Of a DNA stretch of 64,000 nt, positions 7,984 through 16,206 are shown piece after piece. The stretch is taken from the IMG/VR virus record IMGVR_UViG_3300024353_000005, positions 17,675 to 81,674 of that record; one strand, 5' to 3'. A model generated the notes under the pieces. The model saw only the letters and a list, made by a program, of their open reading frames with translations. It was not told the origin of the DNA and ran no database searches. Positions within the stretch are counted from its first letter, which is position 1; every line of letters starts with the position of its first letter. This DNA is from a virus. The translations under genes were made by a program, and so were the position numbers.

Positions 7984-8490
7984 TTACTTTCCTTTACTAA
8001 CTCCACGAACATTAAATCCCTTGGTAAATTTAGCCCGTAGCAAAACCAAGCTGTTTGGAACCATGCTCCACTTCCCTTTCCAGAAGGGAGTTTCAAAATT
8101 GATCCTCTTGTTTGGTATTAGCAGTTGTATTCCATATTTTTTGTATAATTTACCTCTTTTTTTGCCCTCTAAAGCAGTTAGTGGCATAAGCAAAGCAAAA
8201 GGTTTTTCCAACTCATAACACCTAGCTAAAAATTTATCTTTAATTGAGTATGGTGGATTTGTAACTATACAATCACACTCTTTATAACTGTTTAAAAAAT
8301 CAAAATCCTTATCACTCCCTATTACATCAAACCCTTCACTTTTTAAAAAATTAAATAGATTTCCTTTCCCCCACGCACACTCCCATATAATCCACTCCCT
8401 TTTCAAATAAGGTAATAAGAAATCTAATGCTATTTTAGGTGTTTGGAAATTATCGGGTCTTCCATTACTCTGAATTTTTAATTTTTTCAT
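7984..8490 (-). CDS. Small N6-adenine DNA methyltransferase-like protein (NPPY)
   Basis: A compact 168-residue class I methyltransferase: SAM site WECAWGKGNL (about 37-46), acidic IGSDKDFDFL, catalytic VTNPPYS (about 82-88), and an aromatic-rich end. Motif order is alpha/gamma like (SAM site first), unlike the enzyme at 1026-2462. It probably methylates adenine in DNA; lack of a clear target-recognition domain makes substrate uncertain. It overlaps the preceding gene by 26 bp. Confidence 0.78.
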   Translation of the reverse strand: MKKLKIQSNGRPDNFQTPKIALDFLLPYLKREWIIWECAWGKGNLFNFLKSEGFDVIGSDKDFDFLNSYKECDCIVTNPPYSIKDKFLARCYELEKPFALLMPLTALEGKKRGKLYKKYGIQLLIPNKRINFETPFWKGKWSMVPNSLVLLRAKFTKGFNVRGVSKGK

Positions 8491-8815
8491 CTTTATCCTT
8501 ATAAAATTTTAGTAATAGGTAACACCAGACAGCAATTTTAATTATATCCCTTTCTCTCCTATCATTCTTGAATCTAATTAATCTTTTTAGTATATCACAA
8601 ATAATAAAGCTCACATACCCATCTTCTCCCACAACCTGTGGCATAATGTCTATTGTTTCTGCCTTATCTTTTTCTGCTCCAGTATATTTATCTGTCCCTT
8701 GAAGTATAATACTTTTCATATGTCCTATGAACTCATCGAAATAAGATAACTTTCTCGGAATATCCTTCTCTTTAGCTTGAATTTTTCTGCTTTTGTCCCT
8801 GTCATTTTTTAACAT
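8465..8815 (-). CDS. Possible MazG-like/nucleotide-modification-associated protein, 116 aa
   Basis: The body has the helical layout of DUF1599/MazG-like phage proteins: a DKYTGAEKD segment like the usual KxxDYG, then DILKRLIRFKND and DIIKIAVWCYLLLKF, similar to the RxxRI...DxANYAxxAL helices. If so it would bind or cleave nucleotides. The match is weak. ATG 8815 overlaps the end of the preceding interrupted gene. Confidence 0.5.
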   Translation of the reverse strand: MLKNDRDKSRKIQAKEKDIPRKLSYFDEFIGHMKSIILQGTDKYTGAEKDKAETIDIMPQVVGEDGYVSFIICDILKRLIRFKNDRRERDIIKIAVWCYLLLKFYKDKDEKIKNSE

Positions 8816-9066
8816 TCTTCAATCTCCTTTTCCAAAGGTTTCACAATATTATCAAACCTGTCCTTATCAACCTCTTTCGGAATCGCCTTTAATAAGTCTA
8901 TCGAAAATTCTGTGTTTAATCTTTGCTGTCTTACTACATAGTCCATAATCATCTTCTTAAAATCATCTGGCTTATCGTTTTTTATGGTCTCTTATAATTT
9001 GCTCGTGAGGGCTGTGTAAGCCTTCTGGAATTTCTGTATCTGCTGGATTTTCTTAAGCCGTTTCAT
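8809..9066 (-). pseudogene. Hypothetical gene interrupted by an in-frame TAA
   Basis: From ATG 9066 a frame reads MKRLKKIQQIQKFQKAY and on to codon 24, meets TAA at 8994-8992 (codon 25), then stays open for 60 more charged, helical codons (KPDDFKKMIMDYVVRQQ, then DRFDNIVKPLEKEIEEC) to a TAA at 8809. The start is adjacent to the ClpP stop and the end overlaps ATG 8815, so the whole 86-codon unit fits the operon. Nonsense mutation, sequencing error, or readthrough are possible; internal ATGs exist downstream of the stop. Product unknown. Confidence 0.5.
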
Positions 9067-9603
9067 TTACAATTCCTTATCAGCCAACCCATATTTTATG
9101 GCTTCTTTGGCAGTCAACCATTTTTCTTTAGCTTTGGCTTCTTCCAATATCTTTTTAGGCAAATCACTCCTATCCAAAACATAATCATCGTATAATTTCT
9201 CATATTGTTCAGCATTTAATATCCTTGATTTGACAAAACTTACATAGTCATTTGTACCGATAGAAACAGGATGTATCATAACAAAAGCCCGCTTAGAGAT
9301 ATATCGCCTTCCTTGAGTACCAGCCAATAGAATAGGAAGGGCCATCGAACAGATTTCTCCGACACCGATAGTCTTAATAGAACATCTACATTTTTCCATA
9401 ACATCGACAAGTGCCCAGCCATCGCCTGTAAATCCACCTGGACTATTAATATAAATAGTAATGGGTCTTCGCTTCCTATCCCTATCGAGTTCAAGAAGCC
9501 TCATAATAATCTTTTCAACACTCTCGCTGTTGATTTCCTTGAAAAGATGGAGAACACGGGATTTATCTCTTCGCTGTTTCTTATTTTTCCTCTTCTTGGT
9601 CAT
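9067..9603 (-). CDS. ClpP-like serine protease
   Basis: This 178-residue ClpP/crotonase-fold peptidase has INSPGG (oxyanion region, about 52-57), the nucleophile in GEICSMALPILLAG and the histidine in FVMIHPVS. A basic Arg/Lys tail replaces the usual N-terminal axial loop. The family cuts proteins with a Clp ATPase partner; no ClpX/ClpA is in the window, so it may use a host unfoldase or act in head maturation. The separate S78 protease at 50044 is the more obvious prohead protease, so this enzyme may target host proteins. Confidence 0.85.
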   Translation of the reverse strand: MTKKRKNKKQRRDKSRVLHLFKEINSESVEKIIMRLLELDRDRKRRPITIYINSPGGFTGDGWALVDVMEKCRCSIKTIGVGEICSMALPILLAGTQGRRYISKRAFVMIHPVSIGTNDYVSFVKSRILNAEQYEKLYDDYVLDRSDLPKKILEEAKAKEKWLTAKEAIKYGLADKEL

Positions 9604-9619
9604 TTTCTCTGCTTTCTTT

Positions 9620-10054
9620 TCATTTCTTATCTTTTTGTTTAATTATTTTAATTTGAACATATTTTAATTTTAAAGTTAAATAAATTGCTCCTGCACAAAT
9701 TGTAGCCAATAAATATTCACCCATTCCACATAAAATTCCGATACCTACAATCGCCCAAAGTGTACTTGCTGTAGTAATACCCTCAATTTTCTTTTTATTA
9801 GTTATCATTACCCCACCACCGAGAAAGCCAACGCCTGCAATAGTATAAGCAATTATTCTTCCTAAATCATACTTAATCCCCTCAGAAGTAGGAACATCTC
9901 TCAAAATAAGTGAAATAATGGTGAACATAGTAGCACCAAGACAAATTAACATAGCATCTCTTAAACCCGCTGGTTTCTTTTGAGACTCTCGTTCCCACCC
10001 AATTAAGGCACTTAAAAGTAGACTTAAACCTATACCTATTAGATGATTAATCAT
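9620..10054 (-). CDS. mgtC: MgtC/SapB family membrane protein
   Basis: 144 residues with about four membrane helices and the MgtC signature: GWERESQKKPAGLRDAMLIC, then DLGRIIAYTIAGVGFLGGG, then EGITTASTLWAIVGIG. In bacteria MgtC helps growth at low magnesium and inhibits the F1Fo ATP synthase in pathogens. The C-terminal soluble ACT-like domain of long MgtC proteins is absent. Its stop and start overlap neighbours by the ATGA pattern (10054/10051). In a phage it may adjust host membrane energetics or magnesium during infection; this is inference. Confidence 0.85.
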   Translation of the reverse strand: MINHLIGIGLSLLLSALIGWERESQKKPAGLRDAMLICLGATMFTIISLILRDVPTSEGIKYDLGRIIAYTIAGVGFLGGGVMITNKKKIEGITTASTLWAIVGIGILCGMGEYLLATICAGAIYLTLKLKYVQIKIIKQKDKK

Positions 10055-10701
10055 TTTTCACCTTTACCTTCTTTAACAGGCTTGTCTGGTTTTTGCTCGG
10101 ATTTGAACTCTTCTAATGCTTTTTCAGCTTCTTTTTTGAGTGCTTTAAAATCCTTATAATCCTCTTTAATCGCTTCTAATGCTTGAGTAAAATTGGGATA
10201 GATTTTTCTTTGGTCAATAGGTTTGGTTTTGCCTCTACCCATTCTAACTATCCAAGAATTTTTGTCGAAAATAGATTCTTGCACAACTGTATAAATTGGA
10301 ATACGATGCCTATAAGCATATGAGAGTTCGCTAATTGTCCCACCCATTTGGACTTTTTTGCCCTTACTATCGTGGAACTTTAAAAATACTATGATAAAAT
10401 CACTTTTTTCAACACAATCCAAATCCATATCTATTATTCTTTCCATCGCTGGGTCAAATTTATCCCAATGTCCCCCCTGTCTCCATCCCTGTAATACTTC
10501 TTTAACCTTTTCTAATGGAATATTTGGGTCAACATATCCTTTCAACTTCTCATTCTCCATTCGACAGGGATCTTGAATTACAATTTTAGAACCAAAATAT
10601 TCAATCAGTTCTGGAGTAATCTTATCCCTCCACTGGACACCCCCATCTGGAATGTCCTCCATCGCCCCACACAAATAGGTAACCAATTTTTCGTCTATCA
10701 T
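10051..10701 (-). CDS. Nucleoside 2-deoxyribosyltransferase-like protein
   Basis: 216 residues. YLCGAMEDIPDGG at the N-terminus, DLDCVEKSDFIIVFL in the middle and GGTISELSYAYRHRIPIY form the nucleotide-binding core of the deoxyribosyltransferase/DUF4406-type fold (GP/GA turn, substrate Asp, catalytic Glu in TISELxYA). The C-terminus is a Lys/Glu-rich tail. These enzymes move deoxyribose between bases or hydrolyse nucleotides, so it may shape the phage nucleotide pool. Coupled (ATGA) to mgtC and to the dehydrogenase. Confidence 0.7.
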   Translation of the reverse strand: MIDEKLVTYLCGAMEDIPDGGVQWRDKITPELIEYFGSKIVIQDPCRMENEKLKGYVDPNIPLEKVKEVLQGWRQGGHWDKFDPAMERIIDMDLDCVEKSDFIIVFLKFHDSKGKKVQMGGTISELSYAYRHRIPIYTVVQESIFDKNSWIVRMGRGKTKPIDQRKIYPNFTQALEAIKEDYKDFKALKKEAEKALEEFKSEQKPDKPVKEGKGEK

Positions 10702-11501
10702 TTTATATCCTTATTTCTAACTCGCAGATTTAACCGCCAAATTTCTTCCAATAAATATGGGCAATAACCTGCTTCCCTTGACCTGTAAATTAGTGCATTT
10801 AGGTCTTTTGGAAAGCAAACTCCACCAAATCCTAATTTACCATCTAAACCTGGCATTTTAATATTCGTTCCTATTCTTTTATCGTAACTTAAAACTTGCT
10901 CAATTATTTTATATTCTATTCCTAATCGCCTACAAATTTGATATAACTCGTTGGCGAGTGCTATCTGCCCAGCCAGCATTATATTAGAGGCATATTTAAC
11001 TATTTCAGCCTCGGCGAAAGTGACTCTGATAATTGGGATGTCTTTGAATACTTCACGATACATTTTTTCGAGTGTCTGAAAGATTTCATTTTTATCTGTG
11101 CCAATTACTATTCGTTTGGAATTGAGCATATCTTCATAGGCATATTTAGCCCTTAAAAACTCTGGGTTGTGTGCAAAATTAAATTGTGGAAATCTGCTAG
11201 CAAATCGTGTGGTCGTGCCTGGGACTACTGTACTCTTGATAACGATTATCTTATTGGATTTGGTTAATCTTTGTATTTGTATTAGGGAGTCTTTTATATC
11301 TCTTAGGCCAATTCTACCGCTTCTCAACATAGGCGTAGGAACTGCGATGAAAATAATCTGACAGTTATCCACCAATTCTTTGTCGGTAGATACTATTTCA
11401 TCCTTCTTATACTTGTCATAGTAATAGACCCTGTGTGCCTGTTCAAGCACTTTGCCTGTTGCCGAGCCTACTATGCCAGTTCCCCAGATACCTATGTTCA
11501 T
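10698..11501 (-). CDS. UDP-glucose/GDP-mannose dehydrogenase-like protein, C-terminal domain missing
   Basis: 267 residues from ATG 11501 (GGGTGG site upstream). The Rossmann domain starts GIWGTGIVGSATG; VKYASNIMLAGQIALANE and the catalytic cysteine block GFGGVCFPKDLNAL show the central dehydrogenase helices. Full enzymes are about 390-450 residues and end in a UDP-binding domain, absent here. It likely oxidises a nucleotide sugar to the uronate, or has been reshaped for another hydroxy acid. It sits with the giant glycosyltransferase, suggesting a shared role in sugar modification. Confidence 0.82.
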   Translation of the reverse strand: MNIGIWGTGIVGSATGKVLEQAHRVYYYDKYKKDEIVSTDKELVDNCQIIFIAVPTPMLRSGRIGLRDIKDSLIQIQRLTKSNKIIVIKSTVVPGTTTRFASRFPQFNFAHNPEFLRAKYAYEDMLNSKRIVIGTDKNEIFQTLEKMYREVFKDIPIIRVTFAEAEIVKYASNIMLAGQIALANELYQICRRLGIEYKIIEQVLSYDKRIGTNIKMPGLDGKLGFGGVCFPKDLNALIYRSREAGYCPYLLEEIWRLNLRVRNKDIK

Positions 11502-11656
11502 TTTACCACCCTTAAAGAATTTTGTGTAAAACAAATTGGACATATAGTATTACCACTTTCGTTATCTAAAAACCATTCAGTAAAATACTGCACTTTGCAG
11601 GCTAAACATTTAAAGAGTTTTCTATATCCTTTGCCAATTTGGAAAACTTTAATCAT
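11498..11656 (-). CDS. Small zinc-ribbon protein, 52 aa
   Basis: Two pairs, CLAC and CPIC, about 22 residues apart form a classical zinc ribbon. Its TGA overlaps the ATG of the dehydrogenase (ATGA), and its own ATG overlaps the upstream stop. Function unknown. Confidence 0.6.
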   Translation of the reverse strand: MIKVFQIGKGYRKLFKCLACKVQYFTEWFLDNESGNTICPICFTQNSLRVVK

Positions 11657-11778
11657 TTTATTCTCTTTAATGTTAGTTCGTGAATATCCTTAATAAATTT
11701 CTTGATTTGATATACCACATACTTTCGTTCATCCCATAATCTAAGTAAAAACCATTTTAAATAATAAATAAATTTCAT
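11653..11778 (-). CDS. Small basic aromatic peptide, 41 aa
   Basis: Begins MKFIYYLKWFLLRLWDER: an aromatic amphipathic helix, perhaps membrane associated. Placed 2 bp after the giant glycosyltransferase gene and coupled (ATGA) to the zinc-ribbon gene. Confidence 0.5.
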   Translation of the reverse strand: MKFIYYLKWFLLRLWDERKYVVYQIKKFIKDIHELTLKRIK

Positions 11779-11779
11779 T

Positions 11780-14700
11780 TTATCCTCCTAATCTAACCAA
11801 CCAACTTGTGTCCTTAAAAGTTTCTATTCTTTGTTTCCCAAATATCTCATCAACTGCTTTCGTAACATCTGGTAAATACCCGTAATCGTGTCCACCAATC
11901 ATTCCATTCGGCTTTATCTTTGGTAGCCAAGTTTCAATATCTTCTTTCACATTTTCATACTGGTGATTACCATCTATATAAACAAAATTAAAAGCCTTGT
12001 CCCCAGATTTTTTACTCTCTTTTGCACTCTCGCCTTTTATTTTTATTACATTATTAAATTTCTTCATTCTAATATCAAAAGCCTGTTCTATTAATTCCAT
12101 AGGATATTGTTGATAAAACGATTTATCATCCCCATCATAGTAATTCTTCCAAGGGTCAATAGCATAAACTCTTTTACATTTCTTGGCGAATAGTTCGGTA
12201 GACTCCCCTATGTAACTTCCAACCTCTACCATAACACATTCCTTCGGCAATCCGCTAATCAGTTCTTGTAATCCTTCTTTTCCTCCTACAAAGTTCCTCA
12301 CATACATCCCTTTTGGAATATCGCTTTCTTTTATTATTTTACTTTTTTCCACAGTCTTATCAGTAACCTCATAAAAATAAGTCAAATTATATGGGTTAAA
12401 TTGCGCTGTAGATTTATAACCAAAAGATGCTAAATAATTATCTATTCTTTGTTTCAAAATAGCCGATTTCGCTTCTATAAATAAGTATGGATGACATTTC
12501 TGCAAAGTCTTTTTAGCACCCTGTAATACATTATACTCATAATCTTCAACATCTATTTTGATAAGTGATATTTCCTCATCTTTCAATACTTCATCAAGGG
12601 TAATCATTTTTATAGAGTTTCCCTCTTTTATATAAGTCCTTCCATCATATTCTATTCCTGATCCACTTGGGGATTTTTCTAAATCACAAAAACCTGCTTT
12701 CGCTCCCACAGCATAAGGAAAAACTTTAATGTCCCTCAACTTATTCATTTTTATATGATTTTCTAATACTTTTCTAACCTTATCATATGGCTCAAAAGCA
12801 AAAATTTTAGAGTGTGGACAAAATAAACTAAAAAATATAGTATGATTTCCTATATTAGCCCCCACATCTACTATAACTTTATTTTTATCAAGCTTTAATT
12901 TTCTTGAGAACTCCAATAACTCCTCTTCATAGAAATTCCCATTCCACAAAAACCTCTGATTACTAACATCATTATTCGTAATAGATGTATCTATCCAAAT
13001 TACCTTGTTGTAATTCTTTAATAGAACTTCTCTTTTTTCAGCTAAGATTGCTTTCCATTTTCCATATTGCTCATTTTTAGTCAATATATTCGGCTTTGTT
13101 ATATGTCCACCATTTTCGTGTGCCTCTAAAATCTCTCGCATAAATTTATCTTTATCATCTGTCAATAAATCGCTGTTTACGGCCTCTCTCAAAGCACCAT
13201 AGCCTTTCGTGCAAAGTATATGAGTTCGGCAACCCAATATTTCCGCCAAATAAGGGGATACCCCAAATGTTTCTGGGAAATCGTTGACATAAAACATTCC
13301 TACCGAACTTGCTATCTCCCTTATTACATCTTCTAATGTAGAGAGACTCCCTAAAAATACTATCCCAGCTTCCTTTAATTTTTGCTCGTTCACCTTATCA
13401 TACCCAGGTGTGCAAACATATAACTTTGCACCTATAAATCGACCATCCTTTTTTAGTTCCGACCATAGTTTAATCGTGCTATCTAATCCTTTCACATTAG
13501 CACTTGCATAGATATATTTATTCTTATCTTTCTCTGCTTTGTAATTATAAATCCAATCTGGAAGCCACAATTTTATCGTTTCAATATTCTTAACATATTT
13601 TTCGAAGAGAGATTTCTGCCAATCTGATACTGTAATAAGAGTAGCGTTATCCTTATTTAAAGCCTCGAATAAATGCTTATGAGCAAGCGGTGGTGCATCG
13701 TGTGCCCATACAATAAGTCTTTTATATTTAATTGGAGGCAAACTGCTATATCTAAAAACTATCAGGGTATCGCACTCGTAATTATAACAGTTATTATAGT
13801 TTTTCCACAATATTCTATCATGCACCTTTGGTTTATCAGTTCTAGAGAAAGCCAGCACTTTCTTTTCTTTAGCAAGCTCGGTTAGTAAAAGTGATGCTTC
13901 TAATATTGAAGCCCCGACCCCTCTCTCTTTCCAAGTTCTTGAGGTAAATGGTGTCGTAACATCATCGTAAAAGATAATATCATATTTTATAGGTTTCTTC
14001 TCTTTATAGTTAATCACAGCAAACTTTTTATTTGTAGTATTGTATTCAACATATTTCTTTCTTAATTTCTTTGATACATTTTCGAGTAATTGCTTTTCCA
14101 TTCCACGATTTGTATCATCGATTAGTATAGGAACTTTGGTATTAAATAATTTGAGATTTTCATAAAAACCCTTTCTTCCTATATACCCAGGTGGGCCATC
14201 TACTAATATTATGTCATACTTGGTCGGAAGTTCCTTTTTTAATATATCCACATCATACCAGCCATTTTTTATAGATGCATAAATATATTTAGCCCTATTT
14301 GTAAGATTAAGCCACTCTTTATCATGCTCCACAGAATATACTTTGTAGTCCTTCGCCAAATCTATTGTGCTTTTCCCACTTCCAAGTTCTAGTATGGTGC
14401 TTCCTCTTGGGATATTCCTTCTTATCCAATTATACATTTCCTTATCCATAGACCACTCTGAAATTTTGTTCAGTGAAAATTCTCGATTCTTTATATTCTG
14501 CTCTTTAATAGATTTAGGAATTCCTGTCATAGAATCTATCCTATTACATACCCTAATCGACTCCGCATATTTTCCTACATAATAAAGAGCAATTGAATAC
14601 TCAAACAACATCAAATAACTGTAGATATTCTGCTCAACGAATAACACATCTAATTTGGGATATTTTATTCCGATTCCTATTCTGGAGAACTCGTATGCCA

Positions 14701-15541
14701 GTTGCCTCTGTCCAAGATTGCGATATAAAAGTGTCAGTTTAAAAATGGCTTCTGCTCTCGTTGGTCTGTAGTTATATGCCTTTAGATAACTGGTAATAGC
14801 TTTATTGTTATCTTTGAGTAATAAATAACAGTTGCCTATCTGATATAAACTGCGATAAACTTCCTCTTGCCAACCTCCGAAATTTACTCGTTTCCGATAA
14901 TATCTGATAGCCTGCTGGTATCTACCATCTTCCCGCAAAGATTGAGCCAAATAAAATGTATATCTCACCTTATTTTCTGGGTCTGTCTTTATAGCATTTT
15001 TCAAAATCTCAATATCCCTCTTTATCTTTGTGGAATAATTCATAGCTCGCTTCCCGTCGTGCAAATCCATAAATCTGATATTATTTAATTGTCCAACAGT
15101 TGCTTTATTAGTGGATAAGAAGTTGTGTATAATTCCCTTATACTTACATCCACAATCAGGCTTAAAAATCTTGGGGAAATGGTGCTGCAATGTTGGATAT
15201 TTTACGATACAGTTATAAATGTCTTTATCCAGTTTATCCTTATCAAAATCCTTATCAACTTCTAAAACTTGGTCGGCATCCATTACCAAGATATAATCTG
15301 CTTTGCCCTTTGCTTCCTCGATATAATAGTTTCTGGTTTCGCCAAATCCAGCCCAATCCTTTATGATTATTTCCCCTGGAATATCCTTGAGAACATCACG
15401 AATAATCTCCACAGTATTATCAGTAGATTTGGTATCCTCTATTATCACATAGGAGTCAATGATGCCCTTGACGGAATCGAGGCAACGTTTTATCACCCTC
15501 GATTCGTTTTTGACTATCATTGCTAATGCTAAAGTTTTCAT
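11780..15541 (-). CDS. Giant multidomain glycosyltransferase/methyltransferase, 1253 aa
   Basis: Domains in order: GT2 glycosyltransferase (1-140, AMIVKNES and metal site MDADQ at 87-91); TPR-like helices (about 190-345); class I methyltransferase-like fold (370-515, ILELGSGKST and VDGPPG); GT4-like glycosyltransferase region (520-835, FYDDVTTPF, NDFPETFGVSPYLAEILG); FkbM-type methyltransferase (885-1060, VDVGANIGNH, KIDVEDYEYNVLQGA); and a Methyltransf_24-type domain (1095-1250, VEVGSYIGES, YIDGNHQYENV). It could build and O-methylate a glycan on DNA, virion or host surface. Fusion of five catalytic-type domains in one chain is unusual. Acceptor unknown; the first methyltransferase-like fold may be inactive. 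Confidence 0.85.
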   Translation of the reverse strand: MKTLALAMIVKNESRVIKRCLDSVKGIIDSYVIIEDTKSTDNTVEIIRDVLKDIPGEIIIKDWAGFGETRNYYIEEAKGKADYILVMDADQVLEVDKDFDKDKLDKDIYNCIVKYPTLQHHFPKIFKPDCGCKYKGIIHNFLSTNKATVGQLNNIRFMDLHDGKRAMNYSTKIKRDIEILKNAIKTDPENKVRYTFYLAQSLREDGRYQQAIRYYRKRVNFGGWQEEVYRSLYQIGNCYLLLKDNNKAITSYLKAYNYRPTRAEAIFKLTLLYRNLGQRQLAYEFSRIGIGIKYPKLDVLFVEQNIYSYLMLFEYSIALYYVGKYAESIRVCNRIDSMTGIPKSIKEQNIKNREFSLNKISEWSMDKEMYNWIRRNIPRGSTILELGSGKSTIDLAKDYKVYSVEHDKEWLNLTNRAKYIYASIKNGWYDVDILKKELPTKYDIILVDGPPGYIGRKGFYENLKLFNTKVPILIDDTNRGMEKQLLENVSKKLRKKYVEYNTTNKKFAVINYKEKKPIKYDIIFYDDVTTPFTSRTWKERGVGASILEASLLLTELAKEKKVLAFSRTDKPKVHDRILWKNYNNCYNYECDTLIVFRYSSLPPIKYKRLIVWAHDAPPLAHKHLFEALNKDNATLITVSDWQKSLFEKYVKNIETIKLWLPDWIYNYKAEKDKNKYIYASANVKGLDSTIKLWSELKKDGRFIGAKLYVCTPGYDKVNEQKLKEAGIVFLGSLSTLEDVIREIASSVGMFYVNDFPETFGVSPYLAEILGCRTHILCTKGYGALREAVNSDLLTDDKDKFMREILEAHENGGHITKPNILTKNEQYGKWKAILAEKREVLLKNYNKVIWIDTSITNNDVSNQRFLWNGNFYEEELLEFSRKLKLDKNKVIVDVGANIGNHTIFFSLFCPHSKIFAFEPYDKVRKVLENHIKMNKLRDIKVFPYAVGAKAGFCDLEKSPSGSGIEYDGRTYIKEGNSIKMITLDEVLKDEEISLIKIDVEDYEYNVLQGAKKTLQKCHPYLFIEAKSAILKQRIDNYLASFGYKSTAQFNPYNLTYFYEVTDKTVEKSKIIKESDIPKGMYVRNFVGGKEGLQELISGLPKECVMVEVGSYIGESTELFAKKCKRVYAIDPWKNYYDGDDKSFYQQYPMELIEQAFDIRMKKFNNVIKIKGESAKESKKSGDKAFNFVYIDGNHQYENVKEDIETWLPKIKPNGMIGGHDYGYLPDVTKAVDEIFGKQRIETFKDTSWLVRLGG

Positions 15542-15560
15542 TATCTTTCTTTCCTAAATA

Positions 15561-15713
15561 TTATTTCTTCTTGCCTTCTACAAATCTGCCAGTACTGGCC
15601 GAGTAAGCACTAATTGTGATTCTCTGTTTCCATTTAGGCCATCTTTGGACTATATCATAATCGTCAGAAACAGTTTTCCAAAAGGAACTATTATCCTTAT
15701 CTCGTCTTTTCAT
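15561..15713 (-). CDS. Small hypothetical protein, 50 aa
   Basis: Begins MKRRDKDNSSFWKTVSDDYD and ends in a short segment ISAYSASTGRFVEGKKK that resembles the common pattern of small phage proteins with a conserved (T/S)GRF(V/T). ATG 15713 overlaps the preceding TGA. Unrecognised. Confidence 0.55.
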   Translation of the reverse strand: MKRRDKDNSSFWKTVSDDYDIVQRWPKWKQRITISAYSASTGRFVEGKKK

Positions 15714-15961
15714 TTCACATCTCCCGATTCTTTTATTTTTTGGTCTTCATATCCCGCTAAAATTCTTCTTTCAATTTCTGTGGCACATTGTCTTAGTTCC
15801 CCACAATAATTTTTGTAATTATTATAGGAAGGTTTAACATACCTCTTACAAAAAGCATAAAGGATATAATTCAAATCTCCGTTGGCACAGACTCCCATTT
15901 CTCTCATTTTATTTATTACATTGTCCATCCGTTTTCTATTTTCTTGATGTATATAAGGCAT
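15710..15961 (-). CDS. Conserved small protein of the MPYIxQE...NGDV family (DUF6899-like)
   Basis: The start MPYIHQENRKRMDNVI, the middle GDLNYILYAFC and the end YEDQKIKESGDVK match, from memory, a widespread family in phages and metagenomes in which a short two-helix core ends in PYExxKIxENGDV. Function is unknown. Confidence 0.7.
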   Translation of the reverse strand: MPYIHQENRKRMDNVINKMREMGVCANGDLNYILYAFCKRYVKPSYNNYKNYCGELRQCATEIERRILAGYEDQKIKESGDVK

Positions 15962-15962
15962 C

Positions 15963-16196
15963 TTAATCCTCCAATTTATTTCTATGTATTAATTTCATAG
16001 TTCTTTCTGCATTTCCTATTCCTGCAAATTCTCCATCACAAAAATAAAACTCGATACCCTTTATCCCAGTTTCATGTTCCATCATTTTTTCTAATTCAGC
16101 TAATCTCCTATGATATTCTCCTTCAATTCTGCTATGTAATTTAGTGTATACTTTGAGTATTCGTAGTAATTTTCTGGTTATTTTAATTTTTTGCAT
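15963..16196 (-). CDS. Hypothetical protein, 77 aa
   Basis: An N-terminal basic helix and coiled segment (IEGEYHRRLAELEKMMEHET) are followed by a short mixed region. Nothing recognised. Confidence 0.55.
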   Translation of the reverse strand: MQKIKITRKLLRILKVYTKLHSRIEGEYHRRLAELEKMMEHETGIKGIEFYFCDGEFAGIGNAERTMKLIHRNKLED

Positions 16197-16206
16197 CTAT
16201 TCCTCC

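Noticed and set aside
7625-8218. 197-codon plus-strand frame
   Set aside because: Antisense to several well-supported minus genes including the NPPY methylase; composition looks like a shadow.
8992-8994. TAA or TAG recoding as sense codons
   Set aside because: Many genes with tight overlaps end in TAA, TAG or TGA exactly where expected, so the standard bacterial code applies.
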